Shown here in pieces: positions 58,908-64,000 of a stretch of 64,000 nucleotides of DNA. The first letter of the stretch is position 1; each line of letters starts with the position of its first letter. Under the pieces are notes generated by a model. The model searched no databases. It worked only from the letters and a program-made list of their open reading frames with translations, and was not told where the DNA came from. Source of the stretch: RCIO01 sp965232405 (GTDB taxonomy: Bacteria; Pseudomonadota; Alphaproteobacteria; Rhizobiales; Rhizobiaceae); assembly GCA_965232405.1 (NCBI GenBank), contig OZ246966.1, positions 1,302,001-1,366,000 on the forward strand, read 5' to 3'. Both the position numbers and the translations under genes were made by a program.

Positions 58908-60395
58908 CTATGCCGGCCGCCTGAGCGCGGTACGCGCTTCGTCGAGGCTCACCGGCTGGTCGGGGATGGTGATGGCAAACACCGTCGAGCCGCCAATGCT
59001 TTCGACCAGTTCCAGCGTGCCGCCATGCGCACGCACCAGTTCGTTGGCGATCGCAAGGCCTAGCCCGGTGCCGCCACTGCGCGCAGCCCCCCTGAAGGCG
59101 GCGAACAGGTTTTCCCTTGCCTTCTTGGGCAGGCCCGGTCCGGTATCGGAGACGGTGATACGGCAAACGGTGCCGGTGCGCTCGGCCTCTATAGTGAGAC
59201 GCCTTACCAGCGCATCGTCCCTGTCGGCAGCCATGGCCTGCACGGCATTGCGGCCGAGATTGGTGAGCACCCTGAAAAGCTGTTCGGCATCGGCGTCGAC
59301 TTCCAGGTCGTTGTCGACCTTGTTGACGAATTCGATGCCCTGCGAAGAATCGATCCCCAACAGGCCGATAACGTCGTCGGCCAGCATCTTCAGCCGCACG
59401 CGGCGGCGCGCCGGCGGCGCTTCCTGTGTACGGCCGTAGGCGAGCACACCTTCCGAATAGGACACTGCACGGTCGATTGCGCGCACCAGCTTTGGCGCAA
59501 ATGTCTGCACCGTCGGATCCTTCACGGTGCGCAGCCGGTCGGAAATCAGTTGGGCCGAAGCCAGAATGTTGCGCATGTCGTGGTTGATCTTGGAAACGGC
59601 AAGACCCAGATCGGCCAGGTGTTTCTGCTCGGCCAGCGTGCGCTGCAAGGTGCCCTGCATGCTCGCCAGCTCGCGCTCCGCAACGCCCAGTTCGTCGGCA
59701 CGTTCGCGTGGCTTGATGATGCGGGTGGCGTCCTCGGGCGCCTCGGCAAAGGTCAGCATGGACTGCGTCATCCGACGTACCGGCCGGATCATCATGCGGT
59801 TGATGGCGTAGAAGACCAGCGTCGCCGTAATCAGCGAAATGAGCAGCGACAGCCCAGCGACGTTGCGCGCGAAGATCAGCATCGCAAAGCGAAGCTGGGT
59901 GTCGGGAATGATAAGCTCGAATTCCTTGTAGCTGTCGCCCACCGGCCCGGTGACGCGCAGCATCTCGTCGCCGCCGTAAAACAGCGTGTCCAGCGCGCCG
60001 GCGATCGCCAGCATCGGCCCGGTGCCGGCGAGATCGACATGGATGTCCACTTCCGGCGGCATTTCGGTGACGACGAGCAGGCGTGACTCACCCTCGTCAC
60101 GCACCGCGATCGCCTTGGCGCCTATCGACATCAGCACATCGTCCTGCGCGACCTGATCGAGGTTCATCGGGTCGGCATGCATCAGCACGGTCGCCACCGA
60201 TGCGGCTGTACCCAGCCGTTCGCCAAGCCATTGCAGGCGGAAATTGGCCACCGACGGCAGGAAGATCAGCACTTCGGCGATCATCACGAACAGGACGGTG
60301 AGGAGAAGCAGCTTGGTGGACAGTCCGCGCGTCAGCGGAACGTCGCGCCTGGCCGTTCCGCCCGGCTGCCTGCCTTCATCCTGCGTAGCCGTCAT
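58908..60395 (-). CDS. Membrane sensor histidine kinase, orphan
   Basis: A 495-residue two-component sensor. I start at ATG 60395 with AAAGG 7 nt upstream. TM1 (about 28-50) and TM2 (about 180-205) flank a periplasmic domain. A HAMP linker (NRMMIRPVRRMTQSM) comes next. The phosphoacceptor is about His272 in KINHDMRNILASAQ, a form differing from the common HELRTPL box. The N box (LTNLGRNAVQA), G1 (DTGPGLP) and G2 (GGTGLGLAIA) are intact. No response regulator lies nearby. It is last in a minus-strand unit behind the FAD oxidoreductase gene (44 nt gap). Confidence 0.9.
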   Translation of the reverse strand: MTATQDEGRQPGGTARRDVPLTRGLSTKLLLLTVLFVMIAEVLIFLPSVANFRLQWLGERLGTAASVATVLMHADPMNLDQVAQDDVLMSIGAKAIAVRDEGESRLLVVTEMPPEVDIHVDLAGTGPMLAIAGALDTLFYGGDEMLRVTGPVGDSYKEFELIIPDTQLRFAMLIFARNVAGLSLLISLITATLVFYAINRMMIRPVRRMTQSMLTFAEAPEDATRIIKPRERADELGVAERELASMQGTLQRTLAEQKHLADLGLAVSKINHDMRNILASAQLISDRLRTVKDPTVQTFAPKLVRAIDRAVSYSEGVLAYGRTQEAPPARRRVRLKMLADDVIGLLGIDSSQGIEFVNKVDNDLEVDADAEQLFRVLTNLGRNAVQAMAADRDDALVRRLTIEAERTGTVCRITVSDTGPGLPKKARENLFAAFRGAARSGGTGLGLAIANELVRAHGGTLELVESIGGSTVFAITIPDQPVSLDEARTALRRPA

Positions 60396-60438
60396 CCGCA
60401 ACCTTTCGGGGTGGCGTGTTGTTGGTTCGCGAAGCCGG

Positions 60439-61866
60439 TCAGCCAAAGGCGCGCAGGAAGGCGATCACCCGGCGAACCATGGGCTTGCGCGTTGCACTGG
60501 CAAAATAGGTGATCGCAGCGCGTTTGCCAATTTCCGTCATGGTCGGATAGGGCGGCACATAGGCCGTCATGTCGCGCAGGGTAAGCCCCTTGGTCATGGC
60601 AAGCGCCCACACATTGATCATCTCGCCGGCATTGGCGCCGACAATGCTGACGCCAAGAATGCGGCCGCGCTTGCCGGCCAGAACCTTGATGAAGCCTTCG
60701 GTCTTGTGTTCGGTCTGCGCACGGTCGTTTTCGGCGTAAGGCCACCGCAGCACCGATACGCGGCCGTGCTGTTTCATCGCATCGGCTTCGGTCAGACCGA
60801 CCTGAGCCAGTTCCGGGTCGGTGTAAGTGACCCAGGGAATGATGCTTCGGTCTTCACGGGCCGGCAGCCGGAACAGGAGCGCGCGCACCACCAGGCCGGC
60901 GTGATAACCGGCCACATGGGTAAACTGCAGCCCCCCGGCCACATCACCGATCGCGTAGACCCGGCGATTGGTCGTTCTGAGCTTGTTCGTCACCTTGATG
61001 CCGCGCCGGTCATGGGCGATGCCCGCTTCCTCGAGGCCAAGCCCTCCGACATTGGCGGCGCGACCCGCCGCAACCAGCAGGTGAGATCCGTCGACATGAT
61101 CCGCGCCCGCTTCCGTCTCGACATGAACGCGCACACCGCTCTTGCCGCGCTTTTCCACCTTCACGACCTTGGTCTGCTCGCGAATGGTGATGCCCTCGGC
61201 GCGCAACCGGTTGAGCGCGATTGCAGCAAGCTCGGGATCGTCCTTGCCGAGTGCGGACATGGCCTCGATCACGGTCACGTCGCTTCCAAGACGCCGGTGT
61301 GCCTGCGCCAGCTCCATACCGATCGGACCGCCACCAATGATGACCAGGTGCGGCGGCTTCCTTGTCTGGTCGAAGATCGTCTCATTGGTGAGGTAGTCGA
61401 CCTTGTCGAGACCGGGGATTGGCGGAACCAGCGGCGAAGAACCCGTTGCGATCACGAAACGGCGCGCCCTGATCTCGAACTCGCCGGCAACGACCGTCCG
61501 CTTGTCCTTGAACTTAGCCTCGTCCTGAATGACGCGCACGCCGAGCGCGGTGAAGCGTTCGACAGAATCGTTGGGCGCAATCGCAGCGATAACTGACTGG
61601 ACATGCCGGTTCACGCGCCTGAAATCGACATCCGGCTCGGTATCCGCGATGCCGAATTTCGAGGCCGAGCGCATCGACTGCGCAAGCTTGCCCGCCGCGA
61701 TCATGGCCTTGGAAGGCACACAGCCGTAATTCAGGCAGTCGCCGCCCATCTTGCCCTTTTCGATCAGAACGACCGGTACGCCAAAAGCGGCGCAAGCGGC
61801 GGCAACCGACAGCCCGCCGGAGCCACCCCCGATGACGCAGATGTCGGGTTTCAAGGTCGTCGGCAT
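60439..61866 (-). CDS. FAD-dependent disulfide oxidoreductase (mercuric reductase/dihydrolipoamide dehydrogenase family)
   Basis: A 475-residue class I pyridine nucleotide-disulfide oxidoreductase. It has the FAD-binding VIGGGSGGLSVAAA, redox cysteines Cys44 and Cys49 in GGDCLNYGCVPSK, the NAD(P)-binding IIGGGPIGMELAQAH and the second FAD motif YAIGDVAGG. It lacks the heavy-metal-associated N-terminal domain and the C-terminal vicinal cysteines of MerA, so mercury reduction is unlikely. Pairing with a TVP38/TMEM64 membrane protein is a recurring bacterial arrangement. The C-terminal RKPMVRRVIAFLRAFG tail is basic and hydrophobic. Substrate not known. Confidence 0.88.
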   Translation of the reverse strand: MPTTLKPDICVIGGGSGGLSVAAACAAFGVPVVLIEKGKMGGDCLNYGCVPSKAMIAAGKLAQSMRSASKFGIADTEPDVDFRRVNRHVQSVIAAIAPNDSVERFTALGVRVIQDEAKFKDKRTVVAGEFEIRARRFVIATGSSPLVPPIPGLDKVDYLTNETIFDQTRKPPHLVIIGGGPIGMELAQAHRRLGSDVTVIEAMSALGKDDPELAAIALNRLRAEGITIREQTKVVKVEKRGKSGVRVHVETEAGADHVDGSHLLVAAGRAANVGGLGLEEAGIAHDRRGIKVTNKLRTTNRRVYAIGDVAGGLQFTHVAGYHAGLVVRALLFRLPAREDRSIIPWVTYTDPELAQVGLTEADAMKQHGRVSVLRWPYAENDRAQTEHKTEGFIKVLAGKRGRILGVSIVGANAGEMINVWALAMTKGLTLRDMTAYVPPYPTMTEIGKRAAITYFASATRKPMVRRVIAFLRAFG

Positions 61867-61897
61867 GGATGAACCTCTGGCTAGCGCTGCAGGCCGC

Positions 61898-62668
61898 TCA
61901 GCTCGAAAGCCGGCCGCGCACGCTCCTTACGATGGTGGGGATAATGGCGACAAGCGCCAGGAAGAAGAAGGCCAGCGTGATCTCGGTGGTCACGAGATCG
62001 CCAACAGACGGCTCGGTGCCGGCGGCGCGCGCTGCTTCCAGCACGCTGTCAACGCCCTGCCCGAGCCAGGCATATGCGAAGGTGCCAGGCAAAATGCCAA
62101 GAAACGTGGCGACGACATAGGCGCGCACCGGGACATTGAACAAGGCCGGCGCAATGTTGATGACAAAGAACGGAAAAACAGGCGCCAGCCGCAGCACCAG
62201 CAGATAGCCGAATGCGTTGTCCTCAAAGCCTTCGGCGAGGCGCGCCGCGCGTCCGCTGACCTTCTTGCGCAGTACATCGCCGAAGGCGCTGCGCGCAGCC
62301 AGAAAGAGCATGGTTGCGCCAACCGTCGCGGCAAAGGCGACCATCAGCCCGCCATAGAACCAGCCGAACAGAAAGCCGCCGAAGATGGTCAGGATCGAAG
62401 CTGCGGGAAACGAAAACGCGACCGCCAGCGTGTAGGTCACAAAGAAGATGACCGGAGCCAGCACGGGATAGCCTGCGACATGGGCCTTCAAGGTCTCGCT
62501 GCTTTCGGAAAGGTAGGTCAGCGTGAAGAAGCGCTGCCAACCCATGGCGTAACCAAGGGCCAGGCCAGCGGCGATGATGACGATAGGCAGATACCGCCAA
62601 TATCCGCCTCGCCTAGCGGCAATGTGCGCCCCGTCCCCCTCGGCTGCCATCACGTCCTCAGACTTCAT
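61898..62668 (-). CDS. TVP38/TMEM64 family membrane protein
   Basis: A 256-residue inner-membrane protein of the VTT/DedA-like superfamily. The hallmark region is IFGGFLFGWFYGGLMVAF followed by GATMLFLAARSAFG. About five or six hydrophobic segments are visible, and the C terminus ends in a membrane helix (LAFFFLALVAIIPTIV). The family is linked to lipid scrambling or envelope maintenance. The start overlaps the end of the DUF547 gene by 11 nt, and the FAD oxidoreductase gene follows after 31 nt, so the three form one unit. Confidence 0.9.
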   Translation of the reverse strand: MKSEDVMAAEGDGAHIAARRGGYWRYLPIVIIAAGLALGYAMGWQRFFTLTYLSESSETLKAHVAGYPVLAPVIFFVTYTLAVAFSFPAASILTIFGGFLFGWFYGGLMVAFAATVGATMLFLAARSAFGDVLRKKVSGRAARLAEGFEDNAFGYLLVLRLAPVFPFFVINIAPALFNVPVRAYVVATFLGILPGTFAYAWLGQGVDSVLEAARAAGTEPSVGDLVTTEITLAFFFLALVAIIPTIVRSVRGRLSS

Positions 62669-63506
62669 TCAATCGCCAATCATAATGGAAACCGCCAATT
62701 GAAGCAGGTTCAATTTCGTTTGCGTGGTCGGGACCTGCAAATTCCAGCCAGTGAGGCTTCAAGCCGCGCCTGCCGCCGAAATCATCGGCGTACCATGAGT
62801 AGATCTTGGAAGCGGCAATGCGCCCATCGGAGACGCTGACACCTCGAGGGTGGCAGATGTAATCCGATGCGCCTTGCGCCAGCAGCGTGGAGATGTTGTC
62901 CCCGGCATAGGCCCGCCCCGCCAGGTTGGGGCATGAGTAGGACGCGCAGTTCAACCCGTAATGGCTGAGCGGGTCATCGAAGAGCGGGCGAACGATGTTG
63001 TGCTCGATATCGTCGAGTGAAATGCCTACCCCTTCAACGGTCAGCAGTTCTTTCGACCACGGGCCGCGCCTGAACAAACCGCCGCCCAGATCGATGTCGC
63101 GGATAGACCGCACCGGATAGTGGTCGAGCACGACCTCAAGCGTCTTCGCGTTGTAGAGATTGATCCAGTAGGCGTGGGCCTCCGCGCGCGAGAAGGTCGA
63201 TGGAGCGGCCTGCTCCAATGCCGCGAGATAGGCCTTCAGGTCGCTCAGGCCGGCGGCGCGAAACGACCGGTAGTCGACGGCATTGTAGCCATTGCCGTCA
63301 GTGGCAACGAAGCGCTGGAGCAGCGCGTCAAATGCGCTGTGGTCCATGCCGGAATTGCCGCGCGGCCTGAACGTGCCGATGGTGGCCGCCGCCCGAGCCG
63401 GTGCGGGCAAGGCACTGGCGGCAGCCAGCGCCGCCGCACCAGCAAGCAGAGCGCGCCGGGTCGCAAAGGGTTCATTCGGCCGGTGGTGCTGTCGTCCTAG
63501 GTTCAT
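62658..63506 (-). CDS. DUF547 protein with twin-arginine signal
   Basis: A 282-residue exported protein. The N terminus has TRRALLAGAAALAAASALPA, a good Tat-type signal with cleavage after ARA near residue 40. The DUF547 core is clear: YWINLYNAKTLEVVLDHYPV, then LTVEGVGISLDDIEHNIVRP, and GLNCASYSCPNLAGRAY with two conserved cysteines. The family has no proven reaction; the fold resembles cysteine-dependent transglutaminase/peptidase-like proteins. It is first gene of the DUF547-TVP38-FAD oxidoreductase-kinase unit. Confidence 0.87.
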   Translation of the reverse strand: MNLGRQHHRPNEPFATRRALLAGAAALAAASALPAPARAAATIGTFRPRGNSGMDHSAFDALLQRFVATDGNGYNAVDYRSFRAAGLSDLKAYLAALEQAAPSTFSRAEAHAYWINLYNAKTLEVVLDHYPVRSIRDIDLGGGLFRRGPWSKELLTVEGVGISLDDIEHNIVRPLFDDPLSHYGLNCASYSCPNLAGRAYAGDNISTLLAQGASDYICHPRGVSVSDGRIAASKIYSWYADDFGGRRGLKPHWLEFAGPDHANEIEPASIGGFHYDWRLNEV

Positions 63507-63662
63507 GGTTCATCCGTTTCTGAGGCCCCAATTGAGGCTTCAACCGGTCACAAGCAAGCGCAGGAACAGGCGTCTCACTGCCTTTTGAGGGTGGCTCGCC
63601 GCCCCCTCACCGAAGCGTGAGAGTACGGCCGGACCCGAAGCCGGCGGAACAAAGCAGCGCGA
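63507..63662. other. Intergenic region, 5' part between DUF547 and rpmH
   Basis: With the rpmH promoter and leader this belongs to a 313-nt stretch without a gene. It holds the unresolved upstream region of the minus-strand DUF547 gene. I see short GC-rich direct repeats such as GAGGC but no clear promoter, RNA or small open frame. Confidence 0.5.
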
Positions 63663-63691
63663 TTGACTTCGCGGACGGCTGTTTCTATAAG
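63663..63691 (+). promoter_or_regulatory. Near-consensus sigma-70 promoter of rpmH
   Basis: TTGACT at 63663-63668, a 17-nt spacer and TATAAG at 63686-63691 make the best housekeeping promoter in the window. Transcription would start near 63698, leaving a leader of about 120 nt before rpmH, with a small stem GCGCA/TGCGC around an 8-nt loop. A strong promoter is expected for a ribosomal protein gene. Confidence 0.8.
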
Positions 63692-63819
63692 CCGCGCACG
63701 CTCGGGCACCCCCGTCCGGCGCATCTTTTGTTGCGCATCGGGGAAGCCTGAATCAGACGCTCCTGCTCAAACAATCGGGGCAGACCCAAGAAGGGCCGCA
63801 CACCGCGGTATTGAAACAA

Positions 63820-63954
63820 ATGAAGCGCACCTATCAACCATCCAAACTCGTCCGCAAGCGGCGCCACGGCTTCCGCTCGCGCATGGCCACAACCGGCGGC
63901 CGCAAGGTCGTTGCTGCGCGCCGCGCGCGTGGCCGCAAGCGGCTCTCCGCCTGA
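63820..63954 (+). CDS. rpmH: 50S ribosomal protein L34
   Basis: A 44-residue, very basic protein of the large ribosomal subunit. It starts MKRTYQPSKLVRKRRHGF and continues with the invariant SRMATTGGRKVVAARRARGR, ending KRLSA: the complete L34 sequence at normal length. The ribosome-binding site is weak (A-rich, GAAACAA). The gene heads the usual rpmH-rnpA-yidC order, whose next member seems to begin at the window edge. Confidence 0.97.
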   Translation: MKRTYQPSKLVRKRRHGFRSRMATTGGRKVVAARRARGRKRLSA

Positions 63955-63955
63955 T

Positions 63956-63970
63956 CCGGCCGGGGGCCGG
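63956..63970 (+). terminator. 6-bp hairpin immediately after rpmH
   Basis: CCGGCC-GGG-GGCCGG starts two bases after the rpmH stop and is followed by TTCTT. It may act as an attenuator between the highly expressed rpmH and the poorly expressed rnpA. Confidence 0.45.
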
Positions 63971-63973
63971 TTC

Positions 63974-64000
63974 TTGAGCCCGCGCGCGAAAAGCGGCCCT
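63974..64000 (+). CDS. rnpA: Possible start of ribonuclease P protein component (partial)
   Basis: TTG at 63974 opens a frame of nine codons to the window end, reading SPRAKSGP after the start, which resembles the Lys/Arg-rich N termini of rhizobial RnpA. The call rests on this short match and on the conserved rpmH-rnpA order; too little is visible for certainty. Confidence 0.4.

Noticed and set aside
60439..61866. Mercuric reductase (MerA)
   Set aside because: No N-terminal metal-binding domain, no C-terminal cysteine pair and no mer genes nearby; only the shared CxxxxC flavoprotein core is present.

Overview
The window is about 64 kb of GC-rich, gene-dense chromosome. Gene content and style (FdsGBA formate dehydrogenase, a Mrp protein of the alphaproteobacterial type, rpmH followed by a probable rnpA start, ATGA-coupled operons) point to an alphaproteobacterium, most likely a Rhizobiales member of the Phyllobacteriaceae/Mesorhizobium kind; this is inference. 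I see no insertion sequence, prophage or CRISPR array.

Layout. 0-11 kb: tRNA-Thr(CGU), an orphan peptide-type solute-binding protein, a DUF924 protein, an acyl-CoA ligase with a histone-H1-like Lys/Ala-rich tail, pgi, a MocR regulator, a CoxG-like protein, a PaaG-like isomerase and mrp. 10.7-14.4 kb: a coupled TetR (CecR-type) - lipoprotein adaptor - ABC ATPase - ABC permease operon. 15-17.5 kb: a secreted protein with two caspase-like domains, the first apparently dead and the second apparently active. 17.6-24.6 kb: LysR regulator plus fdsG-fdsB-fdsA-fdhD-fdsD, an NAD-dependent molybdenum formate dehydrogenase, with a perfect 9-bp-arm inverted repeat in the promoter region. 26-34 kb: alpha-2-macroglobulin (no thioester) coupled to penicillin-binding protein 1C. 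34-39.6 kb: a secreted pre-peptidase-domain protein divergent from two more secreted caspase-family proteins. 39.8-49.7 kb: an ectoine/hydroxyectoine catabolic region (class III aminotransferase with a frameshift, two creatinase-like M24 hydrolases, aldehyde dehydrogenase, Lrp, eutC, eutB, an M20 deacetylase and a GntR regulator). 49.7-58.6 kb: protocatechuate 4,5-cleavage pathway on two divergent arms (galB-ligK-galD-ligI and LysR-DUF1932-ligA-ligB-ligC-hydrolase). 58.7-64 kb: tRNA-Arg(ACG), an orphan histidine kinase, an FAD disulfide oxidoreductase, a TVP38/TMEM64 membrane protein, a DUF547 protein, then rpmH with a near-consensus promoter.

How the parts work together. The lig/gal genes form a complete route from protocatechuate to pyruvate plus oxaloacetate. 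The fds genes oxidise formate to CO2 with NAD+. The ectoine genes would yield aspartate, but EutA and an EutE/DoeB-type deacetylase are absent here, and an M20 deacetylase sits where the latter would be expected. The most unusual content is the envelope set: three exported caspase-family proteins, a very large protease-trap-like macroglobulin and a cell-wall synthase within 25 kb. I put this forward as the candidate undescribed system, on the basis of gene content and catalytic residues only.
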